A stretch of 64,000 nt of DNA from Aurelia coerulea (GCA_039566865.1 CM076961.1:5153501-5217500); one strand, 5' to 3'. Positions 22,170 to 34,130 are shown, numbered from the stretch's first letter. The notes: generated by a model from the sequence alone, not told the origin. A program made the numbers and translations.

Positions 22170-22361
22170 TCATCAATGTAACTCTTTCTAAGGCACCTTC
22201 TGTCAATACTCTACTGAGGTTGTCAGTAGTTGTGTTGACTAAAGATGGATGCGGGAACTTTTCATCAGTCAGCATATCTTGGACAGCTATTGGTCTCACC
22301 AATTCCTTTTCATTAAGGATGCTTCTCTTGACTCCCAACTTTCTCAGCAAGTTTTTTGACA
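22170..22361 (-). CDS. Candidate additional 3' exon of the ULP1-MULE gene
   Basis: Acceptor ATCTTTCAG|TGTCAAAAAAC, donor ATGA|GTAAGT; 192 nt, phase 1 to 1. It accepts the phase left by the 24.4-kb exon and is open throughout (VSKNLLRKLGVKRSILNEKE...). The acceptor lies a few bases from the end of a MITE copy starting at 22371. No domain is recognised. It could be an exon of the transposase gene, an exon of another gene, or chance. Confidence 0.35.
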
Positions 22362-22370
22362 CTGAAAGAT

Positions 22371-22570
22371 ACCGGGTGTCCCAAAAAAGTATAAGGATAT
22401 GGTTGCCTCCAACAGTGTGAATTTAGCTTTATAATCAATGTCTAATCACTCTAAAAATGTTTCTGGAGAGTTAACTTGAACATATGTACCTCGTTTGTCG
22501 GTATTGGTGCTGTGATAGCAGAAATATTAATATTTAAGGCTCAAATTTATATCGACCTGCAAACAGAGCT
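22371..22570. repeat. Partial MITE copy (same family as 116-1155)
   Basis: It starts ACCGGGTGTCCCAAAAAAGT and later contains GAGTTAACTTGAACATATGT and GTCGGTATTGGTGCT, collinear with the arm at 222-423. Confidence 0.6.
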
Positions 22571-22639
22571 TTCACTTATAAACCAATTCTTGAGGCACAG
22601 GAAATAAATCAACGATAACCTTGATAAAATTTGAACAAT

Positions 22640-22708
22640 TTTCGATCCTTTTTTCAGTAACTTATTTTTTAAGTGGCTGGAAGTATTTCCAGCTACGTAA
22701 AGCTTATT
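22640..22708 (-). repeat. 3' tail of a 5S-derived SINE
   Basis: TTTTTTCAGTAACTTATTTT followed by AAGTGGCTGGAAGTATTTCC matches the tail of the SINE copies at 7.6-8.0 kb. The 5S-like head is missing. Confidence 0.45.
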
Positions 22709-23690
22709 TTAAATACAACCTACATACACACAATCACATACGATTACACAACGATGCCACAGGGAGCATGGAATTTCACAACAACCCTGCGGCCATTTAA
22801 AATTAACTCCAAGTTTGTCCCAAAATAGACGCCAGGCCAGACATTCGGACAATTTCGATGAATATCGAGATATGCATGAGTAATAGTGATTGTCGGAGGA
22901 GAAAGCCTTACCTGTTACTATTTTGGAACAGACTTTGACAACAAATATAAAAGAAACAAATAACAAGACTATAAAAGAAAAATCACGTAATAACAAAAAA
23001 AGGGAAACTGTTTGTGAGAGGAAACAATTGCAGCGATTTATCGGAAACGTTCTGATGCATGAATGTATTTCTGAGTTGCCTTGATGATTTCTGTATTCGA
23101 GAAAATTGGCAGCCTTTCATCGCCATACAACAAAACTCTAAGCATAATTTTGTTAGAAAGGTTTGACAGGCCATGTTGGTGCAATATTGCATTGACACTG
23201 TTGAGAAGATCACGTCTGCAAACAACATAAAAGTGACAGAACAGCAAATAATGTTCCGTATCCTCAATGCCATCGTTTATTGAGCACATTGGATCTACTG
23301 TATCCTTAAAATTGTGCCTGTACTTGTGGAGATTTAGTTTGCTAAGACTCACACGTAACTGTGTAAGAATTGCGAAACCTTTTTTGGATCGTGAATACTG
23401 AAAACCGATTTTCTATCATCCGAATAAGAGATGATAATTTGTTCTTGAATGCACTTACTGTGGGTAATGATCTGATTTCAGGATCAAGCATGTTCCACTC
23501 AGATAGACAATGAGGATAAAAACTTGCACCATAACTGACTGTTCTTGCACAGATTCGCCCAACTACGCATGCCTCATCCAGGCAACTAAAAGATGATATG
23601 ATTTTCATTGTATGCACCTCAAGTGAGGCAGTATTAGCCAGAAGTCTGAGCGATATTGAGTCTTTTAATGTCTTCAAACTATTACATGCT
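22709..23690 (-). pseudogene. 5'-truncated LINE: reverse-transcriptase C-terminus and 3' UTR
   Basis: Read on the minus strand, 23677-23342 encodes a peptide with VSYGASFYPHCLSEWNMLDP, typical of the end of non-LTR reverse transcriptase ORFs. A frame change then leads to 23352-23038, with CSINDGIEDTEHYLLFCHFY, a zinc-knuckle-like C-terminal motif (C..EDTEHYLLFC). It ends KYIHASERFR. The stretch 22709-23037 is the 3' UTR shared with 8573-8965. The frameshift and missing 5' part show a dead copy, inserted in the 3' part of the MULE interval. Confidence 0.75.
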
Positions 23691-23745
23691 AGTTGTTGCT
23701 TACCGTTGCAGCTAGTTTCTGCTTTTTTTAATTTTTTTTATTCTA

Positions 23746-24332
23746 TACCCTGTGAGTCAAAAAAGAATCCCCGTTTGGAAAGCTACTGCCCCTAAATATC
23801 AAGGCAATAATATTGAAAACTGTCTTGTTTTATTGTCAATATGTTCAATTAGGTTCAGTAATTTACCTGGCTTTTAATCGGTCATCCCGTGGACATGGGA
23901 GATTTTCTGTAAAAAGCCCCTTCCAAAAACCTGCAAAAATGAGTGAAAACAATGAGCAAATTTTCTTTGGTTTTCCTTCCTAAAAAGATGACACTCGCAT
24001 GTATTCATGTATTTTGTCCTCTTGGGAGAATGGAATCCCCCTGAATAGGTCATGGAACTTGTTCGTCCTCCAAAGAAAATATGTTATTCTGAATACCACA
24101 TGCTAAAGCATGCAGAAGTCATTGTGGTAAGGCCTGTGTAAGGCAGAAATGTTAGGGAAATTTGTTCGTGATTTTGGGCACGGAGCGGCGGAGCGGCCAA
24201 TCTCTGTCAGGTAAATTTTAAAATGAATTTGAACATTTCTACCATTATTACATATGTGCCTATATCATCGTCTTGATATCCAGGGAGCTGTGGCCTTGCA
24301 AACGAAGATTCTTTTTGTCAACTCACCCGGTA
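23746..24332. repeat. ~590-bp foldback (TGAGTCAAAAAAGAATCCCC family)
   Basis: The left end TGTGAGTCAAAAAAGAATCC and the right end (reverse complement TACCGGGTGAGTTGACAAAA, then AGAATCTTCG) are followed inward by CTGCCCCTAAATATCAAGGC and its inverted equivalent. Relatives: 38763-40955, 47624-48290 and 56228-56828. It sits in the intron following the last firm MULE exon. Confidence 0.75.
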
Positions 24333-24422
24333 TTAATTCCTTAAAATGAATTCTTCTCATTTCTGTCTTTATTTCATTGATTACCCATATTGTTGTATTT
24401 ACAAACAGCAATCTAAGCTTAC

Positions 24423-24915
24423 CTTTCACAGTCTCATCCTTAGATATCTTAGAGTCTGGAACTATGAAGCCATCACTGTCCAGAAATGCTGTTCTGTCCT
24501 CATCTGTAGGCTTTGCAAAACGGATGTTTCCTTTCTTCCTCCGCTTTGTTGTTGAAAAAAATCTCCGTTGCCTGTCAACGTTTTTGTTCCAACCCTTAAA
24601 AATTGGCTCCATCTTCACAGCGTTGCTGCTTCCTTTTTTCATTGATTCAAATGTGCTCTTTATTGCAGAACCACTTTTTTGCAGATGTCGCAATGCATCG
24701 AGATGCCTTGAATCACACTCTTCAATGGAACCAATAATGGAAAGAAACAGTTCTGTCGCTTTCTGCTTTGCATCTTCCAGTTGGCTGACCACATCCTGCC
24801 CAAGCATTCCCACGAGGTTTTCAACTTCGACAGCTTCATTTTCTGGACAGGGCTGCACTTCCTCTGTTGGCTGTAGTTGCTCGGCTGTCTCAAGTCTCTG
24901 CCTCTTGCGATGGAC
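24423..24915 (-). CDS. ULP1-MULE gene, exon 8: basic C-terminal region
   Basis: Acceptor CATTGCAG|GTCCATCGC, donor GTGAAAG|GTAAGC; 493 nt, phase 0 to 1. It begins VHRKRQRLE. It has a helical acidic stretch, then FFSTTKRRKKGN and DSDGFIVPDSK. Without splicing the frame continues to a stop at 24265. Confidence 0.72.
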
Positions 24916-27900
24916 CTGCAATGGAAATGTAAGATTTACATTTGAGGCTATAGATCTTGTAGCTATTCTGCAAAGAATCCGGACGAGCAATGATTTTATA
25001 CATTTGTATTCCAAAAGTTTAAATGAGTAGTGTTAGAGCTGGCTTCACTGTTTTGCATGTTCAACAAATCGTCGAATCTTGGCAAAATGTATAATGATAT
25101 CGTTCGATCTGGACTGCTATGTAAGATGATTAAAAGGACCACTGACAAACGATCTACTCTGTAGATAGACACTCTTGTCCACGTATGTTTGATTTAAGAG
25201 ACACCTGCAATTACGACTGTGAAACCATGTGTTAGTTTAAATTTCGAGGTAACAAGAGATTGTTTAGTACATATGCAATATTTCTTATCGTTCCTGTTGG
25301 AGTTGAGCGCATTTTTTTAACTCAAGCCTGATGTGCAACTCAAGAGGTGGAACTGTTCAACCGTTCAATTGAATTTTAAAATTGCTTTCTAACAGAAACA
25401 GACAGAACTCATATTTATTATGATCAATATTTTCAACATACCAGATGAATATGCTTGCACATTACGCAGTACAGCAAGAAGTCGTTGCAAGTACATCCAT
25501 ATTTATGAAGGCATACGTTGCAATCAGTGCACTTAAGGACACAATAAGAGCCATTGCATTCTTGTCCGGTCAGCTTGACTGTGTATGTTCTCTTCGTTGT
25601 TTCAGATTTGACTTGCCATTCTGCATCATTGACTTGAATGACGTCGTTGAAATTCAACGAAAGGCTACTCAGGTGACGCTCTTGAATCATCTTAAGGCGC
25701 TGGGTCATCTTGCCCTTGGTCAGCTTTATGATTCTATCAAAGGTTTTATCACGGCTGTACTTCAGCAAATTGACAAGACATTTGTCAACGCGTTTGTTCT
25801 GCTTCCCATTCAAATAATTATATTTGAAGACTCTGTGGAATGCTTCACAGAACATATTTGTGTTGATACCAAGCCCGCAACGAGAGAAATATCCCCAACG
25901 TCCACTGTATGGCACCCAATATGTGTCAAAATATTCGGCAAACTGTTTGGTAGCAGATGAACTATGGAGGCGTTCACATAGAGTAGTGAGGTAGCTATTG
26001 AATGTGTTTTCTTCCGTCTGTTCTAACACTATCCTCAATTGGGTGTAGACTTGAGCCTCCAGTTCAAAATTTTTGACCTGCAGGATTAAACTTCTGTGAT
26101 AATTGAAAGCTTATGTCTCGTACGATTCCTACCCTGACCATCCCCTCAGGACACGCCCAGGTGTTTGCACAAAGAATATTCACAGCCCCAGGCATTGGTA
26201 CAAGCAATTTTTCTTGGAACCCCCATGCTGCTTAGGATGGGTGGTCAAGGTAAAAATTGAAAAAAAACATTACAATTTCATTACAAAGTATGCATGACGT
26301 TTTCAAAAGTCACATCCTTAAGTACAGATTCCTCTGTATGAAAATAAAGTTTGTTTGGGTGCGCATTTTGATTGGTCCGTTACAAATTGAACTTTGGAGA
26401 AATCTCCACGTTACAGAAATTTTCCGCTGTACTTAAAAGAATTGAGATCTTCTTTGGGATATCTTAGCATTGTTCTTGGTTGTACACAGCACCATCATCT
26501 ATTTCCTCTCACTATGCGTGTATGTTAGGATAGTATAGTATTTGGACTCATAAATATGTAAACTTTAGATAGAATGCAAAGTGATTGTAGTGCATGGGTC
26601 TGTACTGATTTATCATGATAACTGATTGGATAGCTTACCTTCTTTCGCAGCTGCTCCTGCCAAGCTTTGTCTACGTGCCAAGTGCAATATAATTGCTTTG
26701 GGTTGCATTCAAACACGGTAGTAAATGCATCGTAAAATTGCTGTGCAATGTCGGACATGAACCACAATGGACTTAAAGCACCATTCTTCTCTTTGACCTG
26801 TTCGCAGAATACCTTCAAGACTGAGAAATCTTCTCTGTTAGAAAGACACCAGGCCACTGGAAAGCCTTCGCCGAATTCGTCAACAATCAACAGTGATGTC
26901 AGCTTGAAATCGTATCCTGCAAAAGAGCATATATTATGAGGATTACACGAGGAGCACATTTTGTTATGGATCTCATCAAATCTCAACTAGATGCGTTGTT
27001 GTCAGCTCAGCCGTCATGGTGTATTTTGCTGTTGGTAGAACAGTTAATTGCACCATATTTGTCCCTCTATGATGTCTGCATAAATTAAGCAGAAACAAAA
27101 AGGCTGAAAAAGTAAGTTGATTGTCCCAGTGATATTTGATGGCTATCTTGTGAGAAAGCTATCATTAATTTGTTTAGAATTTGGAATGGAATGCGTATAG
27201 GGAGAAATTTTTATTTCACTCACCAGTTGTCCCATGAGTTGCATCACAACAAATACCCTTATGCGCAAAGTTCCTCATTTGATGGCTTTGAAATTCTGTC
27301 TGAATTATGATTACAAAGTCCTCCAAGGCCAAGCTGCTTGTTTTTGCTTGTTCACCTGGGAAACAATGAAAACAATTATTACGAGACTGGTGGACTTCAG
27401 TTCCATTATTTCAACGGTAGCTATTCTAAAAAGAATCAGAATCGAACGATATTTTGCTACATTCTGTAGAATTTTTGAATGTGCACAATAGTGATAACGC
27501 CACGCGATCGAACGCTGTGTTTAGAAATGTAAAGAAATAACGCTCGATTCAGGCTCTTTCGTAGAATGGCTAAAAGGTCTGTTGCAGATTGTCATGTTCG
27601 ATCTTTTTTTCAAAATTGATTTACGTCTTCAAGAAGCAAGAAGTTATAACGTGTGGTTTGCTGCCTCGTACCTGTAAATTTGGTTCATTGCTAGGGAAAA
27701 TTCTTGCTTCAAGGCCATGATTCTATTTTTAACACAAAGTAAATTTAGACTTTTTAGATGGAAGATTCTCTAGATGAAAACAAGTGAAACATTTTGCATA
27801 GCAGAGATGGAAGGAATAGTACCTTGTAACTTGTAATATAGGATTGGATTTCTTTCACTTTGTGACCATTCTTCTATCCATGAAAGCACACTCGTTGTGT

Positions 27901-30900
27901 CGTTGGGATGCCGTTGGACTTCATCAATGAAATTTGATCTTCTTATGTTTGCCAAATCCTTTTTGTCGATAAGGTGATCCCTCGTTAATATTGATCCTAC
28001 GTTATCTCGTATCTCATCCAATATCCTTTGCTGCGAAACTCCTTGCTTTAGCTTAGCTACTAGCTCTTCCCGTTTCTTGTTTGATAACCAAATGTGCTGC
28101 AGGCTTCTCCGATGACCATAATGGGATAAGCAGGCTTCAACAGACACTCGCTTGTCAATGTGGGTCGTGACTTTGACTGTACACGTGCAATTTTTTTCTA
28201 TTCTGCAGGAGCCTGAGGAAAAAAATTTCGATTACAGTATCATAATTTTGATTAAAATAAATTGTTTTGTTTCCTAAAGGTTTCAACTGAAAGTGTTCAT
28301 GATTTCCTGTTTCCCCAATAGGGAGGAAAATAGAGTGAAAATCCAAAAGATTGAAATTTGTTGTGCTTTTCTAAGATACTGCAAGAACTTAACGCACATT
28401 TATTCAAGCTAATCGTTTATACACGAGGAATTTTTCCAGACTGCAAGGCGTTTTGATTTTTGTAATAAACGATCTTGGTTTCTTTAGTAATAAACAGAAT
28501 CTTCCAAAGTTTCACTGACATCTCCACAAACCCGAAATAACCGACGAAGATTCATTGTTTTGTTCTCAAACGAAAACGAACTATTGTTGCTAATCTCCGC
28601 TAAATGCTTGCATAAAAGTGAACAAAAATGCTATGGAAACTCTTTGTAACTTAGTTTCATTTTCTTTCTTGAAATTTTACATTCAAACCGTACATATATC
28701 GCTTTTTATATGTTATTTGTTGTTAGTTTTTTAGTTTCAGTTAGACACTAGAGGCAATTGGATCCTGTGTTGTCTTGCCGAAAATGCCAAAAACAGACTT
28801 ACTGTTTTGACTGCGTTACTGTTTACCTTCATATTAATCTCAACGATTGTTATTATGTAGGGTTATAGGTCCTTGAATGACAACAGATAGTTTTACTTCT
28901 GTCCAAGTCAATCCGTTAAAATATTAGCTATTATTGTGATTATAGACCATTTACCTGATGATCTCGAGTCACATTGTAAAAAACAATAACAGTAATGTTC
29001 ATTGAACAGCACGGATCCTTGAGGAAAATGAGATTCTCGTAGCAGAACGATAAGCATGCATTGCCGTAAGCATAGTCTGGGACCGCTTACCTCCAGATTT
29101 CAAATGACGCTGTCGCTTTCCGTTTTCTACTCTCGATCTGAATACACCTGATCTGTTACACTGGAAATATTTGACTGTTTCTTCCTGCTTGTTTTTTGCA
29201 CATCCATAAACTTTAAAAGCTGTCTGTTCTTCCTCTTCTATTTGTCCTTTCCATGCGTCAAATTCTGAAATCAAATTTCGAGGTTTGTTGATGATACAAG
29301 TCAATTTACTGAATGAGGCAAAAGTACCTTCCTTGCATTCGAAATATTGATAACGAAAGGAAACACAGGGTTTTTGCTGAGTACTCATAGAATGCATGGA
29401 AAAAATTACTTGATTTGCTGTGTGTTTGCATGTTGACACTGTTTAGTTTCTTCTTTTCAAGGTCAAAGATATTCGTGCTGCGTGCTAAAAGATAGTCGTG
29501 CTGCTACTGAGATCCCCGAGATCCTTTCACTTGGGATTTCTTGACATGTAGAACAACCCCCCTTCCATTACGGTAAGAAAATTTTCTAATATGCTCCAGA
29601 CACCCTTTTTTGTGAACAGATAAGATAATAAATCGATGCTGCAGGCGGTAGTGCAGGCACAATCATCGGATCTCTGTACGGAGCTATAAAAGGTTACGTA
29701 ATGATTCAGAGATGCGTAGTTATGGACTAAGGACTTGCTTTTACTTTTAGACTTTTAACAGCTCGAAATTTACCTGATCGCTTTTCCTTCAATGTCACTG
29801 AAAACTTGAAACAACTTTGAGAATTCATATACTGGGTGACACAAACAATAACCCCCCTGTTTGAAAACATTATTTATATTATTACAGTTATAATCATAAA
29901 AATTGATTTTTCTAATGGCTACAAGTAGCAGTATTTTCTACTCTCTGTGCTAATTTTCCAAATAGCTGTTTCTTAGTAAATCATAGAGATTCAAGCAGTT
30001 TTGGAGAACATCCAATAAGTTGCCTAGAATCCCTTATAACACTGATTGCATTGCTGCAATCCTTCAAACAGGGAGGCATTGTTTGAGTCATCCGGTTTTT
30101 TCTTAGATCATTTGCAATGGCCCCTTACCTTCAATAGTCTTGAACTCCTTTGTTGTCATTCTAAAGACATATCCATGAATATCAGTCAGATGTCGTCGAA
30201 GATCTTTAATGAAGAAGTACTTATGGCCACATGTAAGACAGATGCATCCGCCATTGTCAGCAGATTTGACAGCCTCTGCTCCATGGTTGCTCAGAACATG
30301 TCTGCGCAAGTTGAAACCCCGTTGTGTCTCATATGAGCACTGTTTGCATTGCAATGCATTCTTGTTTTGCCTTTCTTTTTTAGGTGCACGTGGATTTTTG
30401 GTTTCTTTGGATTTCTCAACAGCCCCCTGTTCTTTGGTTTGCTTGGTGTCCGGTACACCGCAGCTGGCAGTCGTCAAAGGATATTCGTGGTGCTGCATTT
30501 GCTGATCCTGTGGAACATCTACTGGGAACTCAACGAGCTCGATTTCTGCTGTTTCTTCTGTTTCAGCAGAGAGCTCCAAGGAACCAGCAATGCAATCATC
30601 AGCCAGGACCAACGTTGGAACAAGATATTTCATTGATATGCGTCCCTCGCTGATCCAAGCCATCATAACTTGCCTCAGGTACTTTCCAAATTGCGAAGGA
30701 TTTGCGAGAAAAACATCGGAATCTTTGTCAGTTGCGCGACGTTTGCAGCCCACAATTCTGGAAAAGAATCCAGGACGGAGACAAGCCACGGACAACATAG
30801 TCGCTGCAACTACGCCACATATGTTGCCATCTCTTTGCAGTGGATAGTGAAGTGAACAGCCCGTGGAACAGCAATGACCGTGACCTGACGATGAAGATTT

Positions 30901-32230
30901 GTGGCATTCAATTACTTCCATCTCTGGCATCTCTTCCTTGAAAATACTGACATAAAACTTTTTCACTTCGTCGATAAGCTGTGCTGGCGGGGACCACCCC
31001 AGTGAATCTCCATAAACTATCTCCTTCTTCTCTATGTCTATTGTAGCCATGGAGAAATGGGTGCCAAGACTTCCATGTTGAGGTGTAATTTGCACGTTCC
31101 ACTGTTCCTGCCCGCGATTCACAGCTCTGGCTTTGTAAACGTTAAATATTAGTCCGATTTTGTTTGGTAAATTTCTCTTTTTGGCCTCTAAGTACCGGCT
31201 AACTGTGCGATCGACATTGATGGTTGAGTTAGCGTATGCACAGAACATTTCATTTTGCTGCTGGTTCAGTGTCTTCGCGATCCAACCCATATGGTCTCCA
31301 GACAAGTACCTTTCCCCGCATAATTGCGCCAATTCCTCTGGTGTCATACCGATTGCTCCTAATACCCTTGAATATGGAGAGTTGTGAATTTTGGAACGGA
31401 AATTGTTCAGCAAGACACGAGATGGTACCGAATCAACTGAAATTGGTTTCCTGCAGGTTTCAGACAGCCAGTCTAGCTCTTGGGTAACTGCCCTTCTAAT
31501 CTCCTTTGCTTTGTGCAATTGCAAGGCTGCATTTATTATTGCTACATTGTACAGACCAAATTCGCATTCTATGTAAAAGGCGCATCGTGCATCAGCTCTG
31601 TTGGCCTGATCTAGCTCGGCTTTCCATCCCAAAAGAATTTCTTGCGGAGGTATGAAGTGGTGTTCACATGGAGAGGTTGTCACCCTTCGCTGCTCGTATT
31701 GCTTTAGAATTTCCCTCGAAGGTTTTCTCGTTTTAGGGACTCGGCACTCGTAGGCTGCAAAACGCGTGAACGAGGCAAGTTGTGTCGAAGATAGTATGCG
31801 ATGATTGGTTCTGACCAGCATCTGTAATTCAGATATGAAACAGTGAGAAACATCCAAAGAGAAATAAGAAAGCACTGACAAAAACGCCGATGACATCACA
31901 GCTGAGGCATACATTTATACAATCACCATTTGCGAAGAATTTCATTCTCTCAACTTGTAGCAGAGCAGAACGCATTTAATTAATAACTTTGGTGTCTTCT
32001 TTTAATCGAGGTTCAATAGCTACTGTCACAAAATGAGAGTACACATATTATTTTCAAAAGGAACTAAGACTTTGGCCCAGTACTGGAAGTTTCTTAAAAG
32101 TATCAGGTTTTCAGTACTCAAAGTTTCTTACGAGTTTCTTAGAGGCTTCATATAACAATCTTACCTGTGTCCTAGTAAACATTTCAAAATAATGTTTTTG
32201 AAGCATTTCCAATTTTTGGATATGACTCAT
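24423..32230 (-). CDS. ULP1 protease - C2H2 - FLYWCH - MULE transposase - SWIM fusion protein
   Basis: Spliced minus-strand gene with exons 32230-32165, 31821-30129, 29264-29091, 28212-27823, 27355-27224, 26916-26639, 26077-25442 and 24915-24423. All junctions are AG/GT and phases agree, giving at least 1287 open codons. Order of domains: ULP1/C48-type protease (His277, Asp294, Gln351, Cys357 in QRDGNICG), two C2H2 fingers (~residues 514-571), a FLYWCH/FAR1-like zinc cluster (~590-690; YFQCNRSG...LSHYGH), and a MULE DDE domain. The DDE domain has Asp812 in CCDATHGTTG, Asp874 in FMSDIAQQF, the CTWH motif and a likely Glu989 in NTNMFCEAFH. A SWIM finger follows (C1106, C1108, C1118, H1120), then a Lys/Arg-rich tail. 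MULE transposases cut and paste DNA, SWIM fingers bind DNA, and ULP1 enzymes cleave SUMO-like proteins. The 3' end is uncertain: the last exon has a good donor (AAAG|GTAAGC) but also reads on to a stop at 24265. Confidence 0.78.
25442..26077 (-). CDS. ULP1-MULE gene, exon 7: end of MULE domain and SWIM finger
   Basis: Acceptor ATCCTGCAG|GTCAAAAAT, donor CATCTG|GTATGT; 636 nt, phase 0-0. It contains GRWGYFSRCGLGINTNMFCE and then KYGCTCNDFLLYCVMCKHIH (SWIM: CxC...CxH). Confidence 0.85.
26639..26916 (-). CDS. ULP1-MULE gene, exon 6: MULE core with second Asp
   Basis: Acceptor TTTTGCAG|GATACGATT, donor AAAGAAG|GTAAGC; 278 nt, phase 1 to 0. It encodes YDFKLTSLLIVDEFGEGFPV, then LWFMSDIAQQFYDAF (D874) and YCTWHVDKAW. 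Confidence 0.82.
27224..27355 (-). CDS. ULP1-MULE gene, exon 5: first catalytic Asp of MULE domain
   Basis: Acceptor TTTCCCAG|GTGAACAAG, donor CAACTG|GTGAGT; 132 nt, phase 1-1. It ends HKGICCDATHGTTG, where D812 is the expected first DDE residue. Confidence 0.75.
27823..28212 (-). CDS. ULP1-MULE gene, exon 4: end of zinc cluster and linker
   Basis: Acceptor TTCCTCAG|GCTCCTGC, donor TTACAAG|GTACTA; 390 nt, phase 1-1. It encodes GSCRIEKNCTCTVKVTTHID and then VEACLSHYGHRR and a basic helical linker (KREELVAKLKQGVSQQRIL). Confidence 0.75.
29091..29264 (-). CDS. ULP1-MULE gene, exon 3: first part of FLYWCH/FAR1-like cluster
   Basis: Acceptor GATTTCAG|AATTTGACG, donor CTGGAG|GTAAGC; 174 nt, phase 1-1. 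It encodes EFDAWKGQIEEEEQTAFKVY and then KYFQCNRSGVF. Confidence 0.75.
29500..30128 (-). other. Intron 2 of the ULP1-MULE gene
   Basis: AT-rich intron sequence with no further exon or clear repeat. Confidence 0.5.
30129..31821 (-). CDS. ULP1-MULE gene, exon 2: ULP1-like protease and two C2H2 fingers
   Basis: Acceptor GAATTACAG|ATGCTGGTC, donor ATTGAAG|GTAAGG; 1693 nt. The open frame actually reaches up to an ATG at 31914, an alternative unspliced start. The protease core has THFSMATID (His), VYGDSLGW (Asp) and PLQRDGNICGVVAATM (Gln, Cys), the catalytic order of ULP1/C48 enzymes. The fingers are CKQC..H..H and CLTC..H..H. Between them and the protease is an acidic, Gln-rich linker. Confidence 0.85.
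32165..32230 (-). CDS. ULP1-MULE gene, exon 1
   Basis: ATG at 32230 begins MSHIQKLEMLQKHYFEMFTR, ending at donor ACACAG|GTAAGA, phase 0. This joins in frame to the acceptor at 31821. It is short but has a start codon, a strong donor and the correct phase. Confidence 0.55.
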
Positions 32231-32341
32231 TTACTTTCCGAGTAATATGATACAGGAAACAAGTGAAAGCAAACTGAAAATATGTAAAGGACTTCCTTTA
32301 TCAAAATATCTGAGAGTTAAGTTTCTTATGTGCAGTTTCCC

Positions 32342-32815
32342 GTGGGGGGGGGGGTGCTGCATATATTTTGGGTACGGGGACGTGCCATCGGGTCAGGTCG
32401 ACTTTCGCAATTTTGGTATAAGGAACGGTATCGATTTTCACGATTTTGGTATAAGGAACGGTATCGATTTTCACGATTTTGGTATAAGGAACGGTGTCGA
32501 TTTTCGCAATTTTGGTTTTGAATATTGTAAATAGGTTTTATAGTTTGATTTAATTAATAGCTTTATATTCTATTTCAGTAGATTTTGATTATTGTTTTTA
32601 TTGGAGGGCCCCTTGAAAACCAGCTTCTACTGAAGGCCAACCCTCCTTTAAAGAATTGAATATGAAAAATATATGGTATAAGTATAAGGTCGGAAAATTG
32701 GTAAAAGGTCAGGTATTCTTTTTTTGGAAAATTAGTAAAAGGTACCTGTATGTTTTTGAAGCTTCGATGGCACGTCCCCGACCAAAACCTGGTCAAGTAC
32801 CCCCCCCCCCCCCCG
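32342..32815. repeat. G-tract element with GGTATAAGGAACGGTATCG tandem units
   Basis: It begins with a G run at 32344-32354 and ends with a C run at 32800-32814. Just inside are TATATTTTGGGTACGGGGAC and GTGCCATCGGG. Three units of TTTTGGTATAAGGAACGGTA + TCGATTTTCACGA follow. The right half has GATGGCACGTCCCCGACC. The 59.5-kb copy has the same parts in inverted order. Confidence 0.8.
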
Positions 32816-33359
32816 GCAGTTTCTTGCATAAAATACGTGTGACACTCTAATGTACTGCTGGTGGTCTCTAATTGAAATGGATAAATTTTGCTTTGGGAAT
32901 TACAAACAGAGGCCTTACAGTAACAAAGCTGTATTTGTTTGTTTTGAATGTAGCATTTGTCCCTTTTCAATGCCTGGTAATTTGTATTATATTGATGTCA
33001 ATTGGTGTTGTGAAATGGATTTCAGTTCCGGTTTTATTTACAAGCGATTAATATTCTTTTCCTTGTGCGTCAATATTGCTGTCGTTGTGATTACCATGAG
33101 TACAAATATGTAGAAATATATGATGAAGCTGGTACTCACCTTCGTGTTTCCATTTATTTCAGCGTTAATATTACAACATATTTTCCTTCATCGCATCGCC
33201 TCATGAAATAGATTACCTTGATATCTCTCGTAATTTTACACTACAACAAATTTGGCGCCAGAAAATGAAGACGCACCTTGGAGTATCTTGACTTATGAAC
33301 TGACGGGGGCTGGCACCTGCAGCAGAATCATTACATGGATTTTACACATCACTGCTTCA

Positions 33360-34130
33360 GAACCCAGGGGGGTACTCAGGTATATTTTGGATAGGGGTGC
33401 TCAGGCTGGGATACAACGTATCAATCCAAAAAATAATTTCTAGCGTGAAAATGGACCTAGAAAAATTCTAGCATGAGCATAGACCCCAAAAAATAATTTT
33501 TCTAACCCTACACACCCCAGAGTTATAAAATCAGTATCTTCAGTCTGTAAACAGTGCCCTAACTGATTAGATTTCTCTGTATTGTATTTGGATTTGAGTT
33601 TTTTTGTATAATAGTAAGGTTGTGTGATTTTGATTTGGTTTGTAAATCATATTTTTCCCAATCTTTTAATTTTTCACATATTTAAGACCCAAAAAAGTAA
33701 GCCAGAATTTCAGGAACCCAAAAACTACCCTTAAATATACCAGAGTTCCTCCAGGGCTTCAGAAGACCTTCAGGGGGTCTACAGCTCAGCTATGTATCTG
33801 CAGAAAAGATTGGGCTAAATTACATAATAATAATAATGATGATAATAATAACTTTATTACAGTCTAATACATGTAGCATTTCTACCAATTGGGGACACTA
33901 TTTTCATACAATTTTAGAGTTTTGTTTTTAAATTCACCTAAATTAAATGTAACTATCCATAAAAGTAAAAGTCTCAGTTTAAGAAAAATTACATTGCCTA
34001 CAGTTTTCATTGCATATATTGTCATTTAGTAACGCCTCAAAAATTAAAATTATTAAAAATGAAATAATATTTAAATATATAAAATAATTAAAAATGAAAT
34101 GAAAATGAAACATCTAATTGAGACCAATTG
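33360..34130. repeat. Degraded G-tract repeat plus AT-rich LINE-like tail
   Basis: CCAGGGGGGTACTCAGGTAT at 33367 opens a repeat with several AAAAAATAATTT..CTA blocks, ending near 33740. A run of AATAATAATGATGATAATAATAACTT (in parts) near 33824-33850 and AATGAAATGAAAATGAAAC near 34090 look like a non-LTR 3' tail. Confidence 0.4.

Noticed and set aside
24377..25030. 217-codon plus-strand frame opposite the MULE exon
   Set aside because: It is antisense to the supported exon 24915-24423 and ignores its splice sites.
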